A stretch of DNA of 64,000 nt from JBMNEH01 sp050948665 (GCA_050948665.1 JBMNEH010000001.1:868001-932000), one strand, 5' to 3'; counted from the first letter of the stretch, positions 40,891 through 49,690 are shown. Translations and numbers: made by a program. The notes: a model not told the origin generated them from the sequence alone.

Positions 40891-41866
40891 GGAAACCTCC
40901 TTGCAGTAGTTGTATTAAGTCTTCGCGAAAAGGAGAGGGGCAATCTCTTAATACGGTTATAAGAGATTCCGGGTTTGCAGGAAGGCCCATAAAATGCGCC
41001 GTAATTGTATGGAATAATGCCGCATCCATAGCATCGGTTTCAATAGCACAGCCGGTCACAATCCCGCTTCCCACGGAAAAATGAAAGGTGATGCCACCCC
41101 ATGGATAACGCCCGGTCAACTTTCCGCTTTCAGGAAGTGTATCCCAGCTCCCCAGTATCCATGACGAATCGGTAAACTCTCGTGTCAATTCCTCCAGTCT
41201 TTTACTCTTTCCGGGAATGCAGAACTCACAGCAGTCGCAACTATCGGAGAATGCACGGGAAAGGGCTTTCTGCAGTATTTCCGGAGTAAGGCCGGGCTGC
41301 AGTTCGGAAAGATTAACCGTTCTTGCTCTAATAGAATCTACGCCTTTGGCAGCAAGTTTGCCGGGACCGGGTCGGAGGTAACGGGCCATGTCTTCCGGAC
41401 TGACCGCAACCATCAGAGTACCGTGGTGACAGTGCCGGTTGTTTTTATGGAGATATGCAGAGCCGGAGAACTTCCGCCCTTCTGCCAACAAATCATTTCT
41501 GCCTGAGAAGCAACAGTGTATTCCAACCGACTCCACTGCCGATTGCACCAGCCAAGTCTGCCGAGCTTCGTTATAAACGTCGTCCCGTGCAATAAAGGAG
41601 AAGTTTAGATTTCCGGTATCATGATATACGGCGCCGCCTCCGGAGCGGCGCCGTGCCAGCATTCCGCCCTCTGCTTCCAGCAGTATCCGGTCACATTCCC
41701 GGAAGGGATTTTGATTACGACCGATGACTACGGTACGGGCGTTGCGCCAAAGGTAAAGGATCAGTTCTCCGGGTTGTACTTCCTCTATCAATAATGCTTC
41801 CAGCGCGAGATTGACATAGGGGTCGAAACCCGGAGAAGAGATTAACTTTCCTCTCAAGGTTCCCAT
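40877..41866 (-). CDS. lplA: Lipoate-protein ligase
   Basis: Activates free lipoate with ATP and attaches it to GcvH. The 329 residues include RNARTVVIGRNQNPFRE, the loop RRRSGGGAVYHDTGNLNFS, the Lys-containing KFSGSAYLHKNNRHCHHGTLMV, and a C-terminal accessory domain (GSWDTLPESGKLTGRYPWGGI). It overlaps gcvPB by 13 bases and lpdA by 14, inside the gcv operon. No lipB or lipA is in the window, which suggests lipoate scavenging. Confidence 0.93.
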   Translation of the reverse strand: MGTLRGKLISSPGFDPYVNLALEALLIEEVQPGELILYLWRNARTVVIGRNQNPFRECDRILLEAEGGMLARRRSGGGAVYHDTGNLNFSFIARDDVYNEARQTWLVQSAVESVGIHCCFSGRNDLLAEGRKFSGSAYLHKNNRHCHHGTLMVAVSPEDMARYLRPGPGKLAAKGVDSIRARTVNLSELQPGLTPEILQKALSRAFSDSCDCCEFCIPGKSKRLEELTREFTDSSWILGSWDTLPESGKLTGRYPWGGITFHFSVGSGIVTGCAIETDAMDAALFHTITAHFMGLPANPESLITVLRDCPSPFREDLIQLLQGGFHGIL

Positions 41867-43272
41867 CGCAACCGGGGGTTTCGAGCAGCAGCCACCTCAT
41901 CGGGCCGTCCGATGGGGGCGGAGCGGGGCGCAGTATGAAGGCTTTCCGGGTCGGAGTAAGCGCGGTCGTACAGTTTGAGGAATGCTGCAGCTGCTTCGTC
42001 CATTGTTTCCTTGCTTTCGGTTTCGGTAGGTTCCGGCATAAGCGCCTCATGTACAATCAGAGGGAAGTACATGGTGGGCGGATGGATTCCTTCATCTATC
42101 AGACCCTTGGCGATATCCAAAGACGATACTCCCGTTTCTTTCTTCAGATCCTCAAGAGAGAGAACGAACTCGTGCATACAGAGTCCGGGATGGGAGGGGG
42201 TGAATTTCTTTGTCAGCAGTGCCTTGAAATAATTGGCGTTCAATACGGCGTGTGTGGCTGCTGCCGGTATACCCTCTTTTCCGAGAGAGAGGATATAGGT
42301 CAGCGCCTTCACTACCACAAGGAAATTTCCGTAGAAGCTCCGTATCCTGCCGATAGACTGAGGAGGTCGAGTGAGCATCCCTTTTACGGGTTGGTCGGCG
42401 GGCAGAAAGGAGGAGAGGAACTCCTTGCAACCAACAGGGCCTGAGCCGGGTCCTCCACCACCGTGAGGAGTGGAGAAGGTCTTGTGTAGGTTTAGATGGA
42501 CCACGTCAAATCCCATATCTCCGGGACGAGTAATCCCCATTATGGCGTTCAGATTAGCACCGTCATAATAGCAGAGTCCGCCAGCCAGATGGACTATCTC
42601 GGTGATTTCGGCGATATTGGGGTCGAAAAGGCCTAGGGTATTGGGGTTAGTCAGCATGAGCCCCGCAGTATCCGGACCGGCTGCCTGACGTAATGCTTCC
42701 AGATCCACCGTTCCTTCAGGAGTAGATGATATGGATACCACTGTATAACCGCACATTGCAGCTGATGCAGGATTGGTCCCGTGCGCAGCATCAGGTACAA
42801 GAATTTTGGTGCGTGCGGTATCTCCTCTGGAAGCGTGATAAGCTTTTATCAGCAGAAGGCCGGTAAGTTCTCCGTGGGCTCCGGCGGCAGGCTGGAAGGT
42901 CATATCTGTCATACCGGTGATTTCACAAAGGACAATCTTTGCTAACTCAAGTACTTCCATACAGCCGGTAACGCTAGACGTCGGCTGCAGGGGATGCACA
43001 TCCGTGAAGCCGGGCAGTGAGGCAATTTCCTCGTTAACCCGCGGGTTGTACTTCATAGTACAGGAGCCGAGGGGATAGAAACCGTTATTCACACCATAGG
43101 CACGATTCATCAGCCGGGTGTAATGTCGGGATATATCCACCTCAGACAACTGAGGCAGCCTGAGAGGGTCACGGCGCAGGTATTTTTTTGCCGGTCTGGG
43201 CGCATCGGTAGTAGGGGAGGGAAGAATCTGCATGCCCCGGCCGGAACGGCTTAATTCAAAGGAAAGCTTCAT
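41854..43272 (-). CDS. gcvPB: Glycine dehydrogenase (decarboxylating) subunit 2
   Basis: PLP-bearing half of the split glycine decarboxylase (P protein): glycine loses CO2 and the aminomethyl group moves to the lipoyl arm of GcvH. The 472 residues contain the PLP-lysine segment LNLHKTFSTPHGGGGPGSGP, TFQPAAGAHGELTGLL, and DAAHGTNPASA. It overlaps gcvPA by four bases. The split form is usual in Firmicutes. Confidence 0.95.
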   Translation of the reverse strand: MKLSFELSRSGRGMQILPSPTTDAPRPAKKYLRRDPLRLPQLSEVDISRHYTRLMNRAYGVNNGFYPLGSCTMKYNPRVNEEIASLPGFTDVHPLQPTSSVTGCMEVLELAKIVLCEITGMTDMTFQPAAGAHGELTGLLLIKAYHASRGDTARTKILVPDAAHGTNPASAAMCGYTVVSISSTPEGTVDLEALRQAAGPDTAGLMLTNPNTLGLFDPNIAEITEIVHLAGGLCYYDGANLNAIMGITRPGDMGFDVVHLNLHKTFSTPHGGGGPGSGPVGCKEFLSSFLPADQPVKGMLTRPPQSIGRIRSFYGNFLVVVKALTYILSLGKEGIPAAATHAVLNANYFKALLTKKFTPSHPGLCMHEFVLSLEDLKKETGVSSLDIAKGLIDEGIHPPTMYFPLIVHEALMPEPTETESKETMDEAAAAFLKLYDRAYSDPESLHTAPRSAPIGRPDEVAAARNPRLRWEP

Positions 43273-44579
43273 GATTTTACCTCCCTGAGTATGTCACAAA
43301 GGGCTTCAATTTGTGAGGGAGTATTGCATTCAGTGCAGCACCAGAGTATCCCGCCTTCAACCTGCAAGCCGCCAAGGATACCCTGCTGTTCCAAAGCAAA
43401 CAGCGCTGATTCCAATGGAACGGGGCAATCTGTCAGAAACTCATGAAAGAAATCGCCGGGGAAACGTCTTTTGTACCCCATTTTGTCTAACTTCTCCGCC
43501 AAAGTATGGGCATTAGCGTAACAGGCTTGTGCGCAGTCCACCAGTCCGGCCGGTCCCATGGCAGTGAGGTAAACTGCTGCTGTCATGGCACAAAGCGCCT
43601 GGTTTGAGCAGATGTTGGAGGAAGCTTTCTCCCGACGGATGTGTTGTTCCCGTGCCTGCAGTGTCAAGACATATGCCCGATTACCGGTTCGATCGGTGGT
43701 TTCACCCACAATGCGGCCGGGCATACGGCGCATCAAATCTTTCTTGCAAGCCATGAAACCCAGATAAGGGCCGCCGAAGGACAGAGGCATACCCAGGGGC
43801 TGTCCTTCACCGACGGCAATATCTGCACCCACTTCCCCCGGAGACATCAAAAGCCCAAGAGAAATGGGATTTACTCCCATGACTACCTTTGCGCCGACAG
43901 AATGAATCAGATCCGTCAGCACTTGTGAATCCTCCAACTGACCATAGAAATTAGGTTGCTGGAAATAGACGCCGCCAACATTGTTATCCAGCATTGAATC
44001 CAGCGCTTCCGGGTCGGTCGTTCCATCCTTAAGAGGGATCAGCTCAATTTCCGCATTTCTGCCCCAGACATAAGTACGAATGGTTTCAATAACCATTGGG
44101 TGAACGGCAGCGGAAACCAAAAACCTGGGTTTTCTCTTATCCCGGCACATAGCGGCGGCTTCAGCGGCGGCAGTAGCGCCATCATAGACTGAGGCGTTCG
44201 ATACATCCATTCCGGTCAGCTCGCATATCAACGACTGATACTCAAATATGGATTGCAGTAACCCTTGAGATATCTCTGCCTGATAGGGAGTATAGGCGGT
44301 AACGAACTCTTCCTTGGTGGTAACGGACTTCACAATGGAGGGAATATAATGCTTATAAGCACCTGCACCACGAAATATTGCGGGGAAAATCCGGTTTTTT
44401 TCGGCGAAAGACCGCATTTTTTCCTGCACTTCCATTTCGGTCAGCCCCTCTGCCAAAGCCAAAGGACCGCAACGGAGGGGGGAAGGGATACAGGCAAATA
44501 GCGCTTCTTCGGAGGAAACACCTATCTTATCCAGCATTGCCCGGGTATCCTCAGGGGTAGAGGGAAGATAGCTGCCCAT
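43269..44579 (-). CDS. gcvPA: Glycine dehydrogenase (decarboxylating) subunit 1
   Basis: The other half of the split P protein, forming a dimer with GcvPB. The 436 residues begin with the typical YLPSTPEDTRAMLDKIGV, contain FRGAGAYKHYIPSIV and TPYQAEISQGLLQ, and QPLGMPLSFGGPYLGFMA. Its ATG follows the gcvH stop directly (TAA-ATG), with GGGAGG inside the end of gcvH. Confidence 0.95.
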   Translation of the reverse strand: MGSYLPSTPEDTRAMLDKIGVSSEEALFACIPSPLRCGPLALAEGLTEMEVQEKMRSFAEKNRIFPAIFRGAGAYKHYIPSIVKSVTTKEEFVTAYTPYQAEISQGLLQSIFEYQSLICELTGMDVSNASVYDGATAAAEAAAMCRDKRKPRFLVSAAVHPMVIETIRTYVWGRNAEIELIPLKDGTTDPEALDSMLDNNVGGVYFQQPNFYGQLEDSQVLTDLIHSVGAKVVMGVNPISLGLLMSPGEVGADIAVGEGQPLGMPLSFGGPYLGFMACKKDLMRRMPGRIVGETTDRTGNRAYVLTLQAREQHIRREKASSNICSNQALCAMTAAVYLTAMGPAGLVDCAQACYANAHTLAEKLDKMGYKRRFPGDFFHEFLTDCPVPLESALFALEQQGILGGLQVEGGILWCCTECNTPSQIEALCDILREVKS

Positions 44580-44960
44580 TTACTCTGCCTCCCGACAAAG
44601 AGCCTCGTAGGCTTCTGCGTTCAAAAGGCTCTCCTTGTCTGTGATGCCGGTAACTTCTACAAGCCAGGCATCATAAGGCTGGTCGTTGATGGATTGGGGT
44701 GCATCCAGTAATGCCTCGTTGACGGCGGAAACGATGCCCGATACGGGGCTGAATACGTCGGAAACCGCCTTCACTGATTCCACATCCGCCATAGCTTCCC
44801 CGGCAATGACGCTATCTCCTTCCTGTGGCAGGTTGACGAATACCAGATCGCCCATGGCATCCTGAGCAAAATCGGTCAGCCCGATGCGGGCAGTGTCTTC
44901 ATCGGTAAAAAGAATCCATTCATGGGATGCGGTGTACTGCAGATTTTTAGGTGTATTCAT
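44580..44960 (-). CDS. gcvH: Glycine cleavage H protein
   Basis: Lipoyl carrier that shuttles the aminomethyl group between P, T and L proteins. The 126 residues show HEWILFTDEDTARIGLTDFA, then ADVESVKAVSDVFSP with Lys64 as the lipoylation site, and the C-terminal AEAYEALC. AAGGAG precedes the ATG. lplA in the same operon would lipoylate it. Confidence 0.95.
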   Translation of the reverse strand: MNTPKNLQYTASHEWILFTDEDTARIGLTDFAQDAMGDLVFVNLPQEGDSVIAGEAMADVESVKAVSDVFSPVSGIVSAVNEALLDAPQSINDQPYDAWLVEVTGITDKESLLNAEAYEALCREAE

Positions 44961-44985
44961 GTGAATCTCCTTTATATTTATAGTT

Positions 44986-46068
44986 CTATGATTTTTTATA
45001 GAAGGGAAGTGATACTACTTCAGCGGCTACCAGACGGCCCCGCACATCTGCCTCAATTATATCACCAATGGAGACGACCCCTCTCTTTACCAGTGCCATA
45101 GCAATAGGGAAGCCAACATATGGACCGTGGGTACCAGAGGTGCTGTGGCCGATACAGATGCCGTCCTTATTATATAGATTCTGTTGCTCACGGATAATCC
45201 CACGGCCGGTAACCTTCAAGCCGATGCGGATGCGTTGGGGGACAGAGGTCAATGCCTCTTTCCCAACGAAAGACTCCTTTGTAAGCTTCACAGCGAAATC
45301 CAGCCCTGCTTCCAACGGCGTGATGGTATCATCCATTTCGTGGCCGTAAAGCGGCATTCCAGCTTCAAGCCGTAGAGTGTCCCGGGAACCCAATCCACAG
45401 GGAATCAATCCCAGACTTTTCCCGGCTTCCAGCAATGCATCTGCCAACCGCTCCGCATCCTCGTTGGCTGCCATCAGTTCGTACCCGGTTTCACCTGTGT
45501 AACCGGTTCTGGAGATCAGTGTCCGTATACCGGCTACCTCGACCTCCTTACGGAATGTGTAATACCTTTGAGGCAGATAATCGGGGTTGGCAAGTTTTGA
45601 AAGGATTTTCGGAGAGGAGGGGCCTTGCAAAGCCACCATGGCGATGCTGTCGGATAAATCCCGGAGTTCGGTACCTGCTGTCATATTCTCTGTCATCCAC
45701 GCAAGATCCTTTTCCCGATTTGCAGCATTGACAACCAGAAGATATGCTTCGTCTGATAGCTTCATCACTACTAAATCATCTACACAGCCGCCGTCAGGGT
45801 TACACATGATGCCGTAACGCACCCGCCCTGACTTCATGCTGGTATAGTCGTTGGTCAGCAGATGATTAAGGCAGGCCAGTACACTTTTTCCGGTGAACAA
45901 CACTTGACCCATGTGTGAAACATCAAACAATCCTGCTGCGGTGCGGACGGCCATGTGCTCTGCGATGACACCGGAGGCGTATTGTACCGGCAGTAGATAT
46001 CCGCCGAAGGACACCATTTTCCCCCCCCAGATTACATGTCGGCTGTATAGTGGTGTTTTTTTATCCAT
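44986..46068 (-). CDS. gcvT: Aminomethyltransferase (glycine cleavage T protein)
   Basis: Moves the methylene group from GcvH to tetrahydrofolate, releasing ammonia. The 360 residues begin TPLYSRHVIWGGKMVSFGGY and include LFDVSHMGQV, ALQGPSSPKIL, SRTGYTGETGYEL and GLGSRDTLRLEAGMPLYGHE. The start at 46068 is chosen because AAGGAG stands seven bases upstream. The open frame continues to 46260, but that stretch is the glycine riboswitch and not protein. First gene of gcvT-gcvH-gcvPA-gcvPB-lplA-lpdA. Confidence 0.95.
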   Translation of the reverse strand: MDKKTPLYSRHVIWGGKMVSFGGYLLPVQYASGVIAEHMAVRTAAGLFDVSHMGQVLFTGKSVLACLNHLLTNDYTSMKSGRVRYGIMCNPDGGCVDDLVVMKLSDEAYLLVVNAANREKDLAWMTENMTAGTELRDLSDSIAMVALQGPSSPKILSKLANPDYLPQRYYTFRKEVEVAGIRTLISRTGYTGETGYELMAANEDAERLADALLEAGKSLGLIPCGLGSRDTLRLEAGMPLYGHEMDDTITPLEAGLDFAVKLTKESFVGKEALTSVPQRIRIGLKVTGRGIIREQQNLYNKDGICIGHSTSGTHGPYVGFPIAMALVKRGVVSIGDIIEADVRGRLVAAEVVSLPFYKKS

Positions 46069-46084
46069 TGCATAACTCCTTCCT

Positions 46085-46258
46085 TGAAAAACACGCGCGG
46101 AAAAGCGTCTCAGTGTTGATTCTGAAAGATTTTCTCGAAGGATCGTCTTGTCGGCTATGGCAAAAGCAACTTTTCCAGAGACTTGCCTGCTTTCGATCTT
46201 CTTGCCTGAAAACCATTCGATACCCCATTGGCCCCTTGCAATCTCTCCCGGAAGAATC
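46085..46258 (-). ncRNA. Tandem glycine riboswitch upstream of gcvT
   Basis: On the minus strand the first aptamer opens with GGGAGAGA (46249-46242), has TTTTCAGGCAA near 46211-46201 and closes with CTCTGGAAAAG (46180-46170), the P1 and core signatures of glycine riboswitches. A second copy follows at once, with AGCCGACAAG, AATCTTTCAG and ACTGAGACG (about 46155-46106). The expression platform is a short ACGC/GCGT hairpin before GTTTTT (46108-46087), just ahead of the ribosome site. The ligand assignment fits the glycine cleavage operon downstream. The second aptamer deviates from consensus at the position usually GG in TCAGG. Confidence 0.85.
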
Positions 46259-46281
46259 ATCCGAACTAAGTACTCGCAAAT

Positions 46282-46310
46282 ATTATAACCGATACAAGAG
46301 GGAATGTAAA
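46282..46310 (-). promoter_or_regulatory. Predicted promoter of the gcv operon
   Basis: Minus-strand TTTACA (46305-46310) and TATAAT (46282-46287) with 17 bases between; transcription would start about 15-20 bases before the glycine riboswitch. Confidence 0.8.
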
Positions 46311-46346
46311 ACTTTTCACTTCGTATGCAACATGGTTTCTTGGTAT

Positions 46347-46460
46347 AAAAAAAGGAAGCATGTGAGCCTCGGTCGTACGCAGGTATAGGTCAGGCAGATA
46401 ATCTTATGAATGCATACAGTTCTTCCGCTCGGTGCGTACTTTATCCTGCGCTCCATTATA
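46347..46460 (-). ncRNA. Candidate structured small RNA of unknown class
   Basis: On the minus strand a TATAAT (46455-46460; no good -35 box) is followed by CGCAGG, GTACGC (46434-46439), a 50-base interior, CCTGCG, GCGTAC (46375-46380), and an intrinsic terminator GAGGC (46366-46370) / GCTTC (46355-46359) followed by seven T. GTACGC and GCGTAC pair perfectly, and CGCAGG can pair with CCTGCG as an alternative. GGAAG (46422-46426) could pair with the terminator arm. The gcv promoter starts downstream, so this would be an independent RNA of about 95-100 bases. No tRNA, SRP or riboswitch signature is recognised. Confidence 0.35.
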
Positions 46461-46507
46461 CCGCAGAAATGATAAAAATTGAGAGATACATATAAAATTC
46501 TCGAGAA

Positions 46508-46552
46508 TTCTCATGTTTATCCTCTCTCTTTGGTAAAAGAGAGACGTGAGAA
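46508..46552. repeat. Two-part inverted repeat upstream of the FAD oxidoreductase promoter
   Basis: TTCTCA (46508-46513) pairs with TGAGAA (46547-46552) and, inside, CTCTCTTT (46524-46531) pairs with AAAGAGAG (46536-46543). It ends seven bases before the predicted -35 box. A palindrome ATTCTCGAGAAT overlaps its left end (46497-46508). It may be an operator; no regulator is nearby. Confidence 0.4.
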
Positions 46553-46558
46553 CAAGCT

Positions 46559-46587
46559 TTTCATTCTACTCAGGCTTATGGTATACT
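46559..46587 (+). promoter_or_regulatory. Predicted promoter of the FAD oxidoreductase/glycosyltransferase pair
   Basis: TATACT (46582-46587) with an upstream TG (extended -10) and a weak TTTCAT (46559-46564) at 17 bases. Confidence 0.5.
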
Positions 46588-46624
46588 GAAATAGGTAACG
46601 CAAAAGAAGCGGAGGAGCCGGAGC

Positions 46625-48172
46625 ATGCGGGTTATTTGTATTGGCGCAGGTCCTGCAGGATTGACAGCAGCGACGGAACTGCTGAGGGGGGGTGCGGAGG
46701 TTGTTCTTTTGGAAACAACGGGCCATTTCGGCGGGATTTCCCGTACTGCCCGGGTGGGAGACAATCGCATGGATATGGGAGGACACCGATTCTTCTCCAA
46801 GGATTCCCGTGTGATAGACTGGTGGACGGAATTAATGCCGCTTCAGGGTGCTCCCGCTATGGATGATAAACTGACGGGGCGGCAGATTGCTCTATCCCCT
46901 GGCGGCCCTGACCCGAAGATTGAGGACAGGGTTTTCCTGTTGCGGCGCCGGGTTTCCAGGATTTGGTATCGCGGAAAGTTTTTTGATTATCCGGTGCGAA
47001 TAAACCGCCGCACTTTACGTAACATCGGCATTGTCTCTGCTTTGAAAGCCGGCTTTGGATATATTGCCGCAAATATACGAAAACTACCGGAGGAGAATCT
47101 GGAGGAATTTTACATCAACCGTTTCGGTAGACCGCTATATTCTATGTTTTTTGAGGGATATACAGAGAAGCTCTGGGGAAAGCATCCTCGGGATATTGAT
47201 GCATCATGGGGCGCACAACGGGTAAAGGGGCTTTCGATCGCTGCCGTACTGAAGGATATCTTCGCAAAGGTTTTTCTTCCTGCCGCAGTACGGAAAAAGC
47301 TGCAGGAGACTTCTCTTATTGAGGAGTTCCACTATCCGAAGTTCGGGCCGGGACAGCTTTGGGAGTTGGCTGCCGAAAGAGTTCAGGCTATGGGTGGGGA
47401 TATTCGCCTCCATACACAGGCAGTCTCTTTTCGTCGGGATGGAAATCGGATAACTGCCGTGGAGACGGAGCACATGGGGAAAAGAGAGTGGATCCCTTGC
47501 GATGCGGTAGTGTCTTCTATGCCCCTGTCGGCTTTGGCAAAAGCTCTGCCCGGTTTAGCGTCAGGTGCACTGGAGATAGCGGAACAATTACCCTATCGTG
47601 CTTTTGTTACCTTAGGCTTGCTAGTAGAAAAACTGGCGCTTCCTAATGATACCCCGCACAAGACATTGGGAACTTATCCGCCCGACTGCTGGATTTATGT
47701 TCAGGATCCGGAGGTGAAGCTTGGCCGCATACAGATATTCAATAACTGGTCCCCATATATGGTTGCAGATCCGGAGCATACCGTTTGGATGGGGCTGGAG
47801 TACTTCTGTGACGAGGGCGACGATTTCTGGAACCTGTCGGAGGAAGCACTTACACAGTTGGGAGTGGAGGAATTGGTCAAAATGGGGGTGATCATTTCAG
47901 GAGTAAAACCGCTGCTGTCGCATAAGGAAACCGTTGAAAAGGCGTATCCAGCATATTTCGACAGTTATAAGCATATTGATAAGTTGATTTCCAATTTAAA
48001 CCAGGTAGAAAACTTATGGTGCATAGGGCGCAATGGACAGCATCGTTATAACAATATGGATCATTCCATGGTAACGGGCTTTATTGCCGCCGAGAAGATA
48101 CTGTCGGGGAATGGAGATAAGGCTGCCTTATGGGAAGTCAATACGGAGAAAGTATACCATGAAGAAAAGTAA
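46625..48172 (+). CDS. NAD(P)/FAD-dependent oxidoreductase (protoporphyrinogen-oxidase/UGM-like)
   Basis: A 515-residue flavoprotein of the amine-oxidase-like group that includes UDP-galactopyranose-mutase-like and desaturase-like enzymes. It opens with CIGAGPAGLTAATELLRGG and Glu at the end of strand 2, then GGISRT and MDMGGHRFFSK, the FAD-binding pieces, and ends with IGRNGQHRYNNMDHSMVTG. These ends are common in proteins linked to glycan or lipid biosynthesis. It overlaps the membrane glycosyltransferase gene by 14 bases, so the two probably act in one envelope pathway. Weak ribosome site GGAGGAGCCGGAGC before ATG is adequate. Confidence 0.83.
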   Translation: MRVICIGAGPAGLTAATELLRGGAEVVLLETTGHFGGISRTARVGDNRMDMGGHRFFSKDSRVIDWWTELMPLQGAPAMDDKLTGRQIALSPGGPDPKIEDRVFLLRRRVSRIWYRGKFFDYPVRINRRTLRNIGIVSALKAGFGYIAANIRKLPEENLEEFYINRFGRPLYSMFFEGYTEKLWGKHPRDIDASWGAQRVKGLSIAAVLKDIFAKVFLPAAVRKKLQETSLIEEFHYPKFGPGQLWELAAERVQAMGGDIRLHTQAVSFRRDGNRITAVETEHMGKREWIPCDAVVSSMPLSALAKALPGLASGALEIAEQLPYRAFVTLGLLVEKLALPNDTPHKTLGTYPPDCWIYVQDPEVKLGRIQIFNNWSPYMVADPEHTVWMGLEYFCDEGDDFWNLSEEALTQLGVEELVKMGVIISGVKPLLSHKETVEKAYPAYFDSYKHIDKLISNLNQVENLWCIGRNGQHRYNNMDHSMVTGFIAAEKILSGNGDKAALWEVNTEKVYHEEK

Positions 48173-49616
48173 ATTACCGTCTTTTCTCCTGTCTCCAGTA
48201 CTGTGGATAGGAGCGTTCTCCGCATTTACGGCTGTGTCTTGGGTACAGCGTTTACCCGGGCTTCCAATTCTTGCCGGCGGACTGGGTGCGTTGATTACGT
48301 TGGGAGCGATTTGGGGCATCCAAAGAAAACTCACAACGGAGAGAATCTGTTTTCTCATAGGTTGCGGCGCATTTTTGCTCCACACAGCTTATATTTTATA
48401 TACGAATCATTTGACCCGCCAACATGATGTGAATTTTCTCGGACGGGGAGACGGACACACCGGGTATATGGAGGCAATCCTGCAAAACGGTATGCGTCTG
48501 CCGGATGAGGACCCGCGCAACAGATGGCAGTTTTATCATCCTCCTCTTCACCATTGGCTTAGTGCTCTTTGGGTTAAGTTTCAAATACGACTGGGTGTGG
48601 AGTATGAGCAAGCGTTTGAAGGAGTCCAGTCTTTAACACTATATTGGTCAGGGCTGAGCATCGTAATCTTCTATAAGCTACTACGGGAATTAAATTTCAG
48701 GGACGAGGCTTTATGGATACCATTTGGGGTTTTTTCCTTTCATCCGGCTTATGTATTACTGTCCGGAAGTATCAACAACGACATGCTGTGCATGACACTG
48801 ATGCTATTATCGATTTGGCTGGCGATACGGTGGTTCCGACAACCGAGGTACGACAGAATTCTGTTATTGTCAGCGGCGATCGGCTTTTCCATGCTGGCAA
48901 AAACCAGCGGAGTACTTACCGCTCCGGCGATTGCCTTCCTGTTTTTGTGGAAGTTGTGGGAACAACGGAAGAAGCCCTTGCGCTTGATTGCGCAGTATGC
49001 TGCCTTTGTCGTACTTTGCTTGCCGGTGGGCTTGTCCTGGAGCCTGTATTGCCTTATTCGGTATGGAATTCCTCTGGGCTATGTGGCGGCCATAGATCCG
49101 GGATCTATACAGGATATTTCCTGGGTGCCACTCTATGGAAGGCTGCTTTTAGCTGATCCCAGTCATTGGCAGAGCTTTTTTTTCTGCTGGAATTATCCGA
49201 CGGAGTATTGCATACCATTGGCGATACTCAAAACTTCCGTTTTTGATGAGTATGCTCTGGCTGAACAGGGCACAACGGGATATATTCTGGCTGCGGTACT
49301 GTTTCATATCAATGCGCTCTGGGCTGCTGGCAGTATGGTGCTTGGAGGGCTTACTGCATTCCGTCATAGGAAATCGCCCTATACCTGGTTTTTTATACTT
49401 TTCTGGGCAACAGTACTGGGGGCTTTTATATTTTTCTGCTTTGATCACCCACAAACCTGTACCATGAGCATCCGCTATTTTGTTCCCTGCATTTGGGCGG
49501 GCTTGATAGGAACAGCGGTTTTTCTAAGGGACTGCAAAAGGGTTTGGAGAGCGACTCTTGCTTTGTCAGCGGGGCTGTTCGCGATTTTTTCACTGCTGGT
49601 ATATATGAAGCTGTGA
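48159..49616 (+). CDS. Multi-pass glycosyltransferase, GT39/ArnT type
   Basis: A 485-residue membrane protein with about ten helices and the layout of the dolichyl-phosphate-mannose mannosyltransferase/ArnT superfamily (GT-C), which use lipid-linked sugars on the outer face of the membrane. The first extracellular loop carries the acidic motif region GRGDGHTGYMEAI and the FYHPPLHHWLSALW segment typical of the family. The start at 48159 (MKKSKLPSF) is behind GGAGAAAG; the longer frame lies within the upstream gene. It is coupled to the FAD oxidoreductase gene. Confidence 0.82.
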   Translation: MKKSKLPSFLLSPVLWIGAFSAFTAVSWVQRLPGLPILAGGLGALITLGAIWGIQRKLTTERICFLIGCGAFLLHTAYILYTNHLTRQHDVNFLGRGDGHTGYMEAILQNGMRLPDEDPRNRWQFYHPPLHHWLSALWVKFQIRLGVEYEQAFEGVQSLTLYWSGLSIVIFYKLLRELNFRDEALWIPFGVFSFHPAYVLLSGSINNDMLCMTLMLLSIWLAIRWFRQPRYDRILLLSAAIGFSMLAKTSGVLTAPAIAFLFLWKLWEQRKKPLRLIAQYAAFVVLCLPVGLSWSLYCLIRYGIPLGYVAAIDPGSIQDISWVPLYGRLLLADPSHWQSFFFCWNYPTEYCIPLAILKTSVFDEYALAEQGTTGYILAAVLFHINALWAAGSMVLGGLTAFRHRKSPYTWFFILFWATVLGAFIFFCFDHPQTCTMSIRYFVPCIWAGLIGTAVFLRDCKRVWRATLALSAGLFAIFSLLVYMKL

Positions 49617-49658
49617 AAGCACTGCCGGTCAATTTATTAATATGGTGTAAACTCTTCG

Positions 49659-49690
49659 AAAGGCTCTTGACAATGAGAAAGGGCTTTTTT
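49659..49690 (+). terminator. Terminator after the GT39-type gene
   Basis: AAAGGCTCTT (49659-49668) pairs with AAGGGCTTTT (49679-49688) over ten positions with two G-U pairs, followed by T. It overlaps the next promoter. Confidence 0.65.

Noticed and set aside
46069..46260. N-terminal extension of GcvT to position 46260
   Set aside because: The stretch matches the glycine riboswitch, the ribosome site stands before 46068, and GcvT proteins start at the TPLYSRH segment.
46347..46460. Assignment of the structured RNA as 6S RNA, SRP RNA or a tRNA
   Set aside because: Too short for 6S, no SRP loop motif and no tRNA arms; left as an unassigned candidate.
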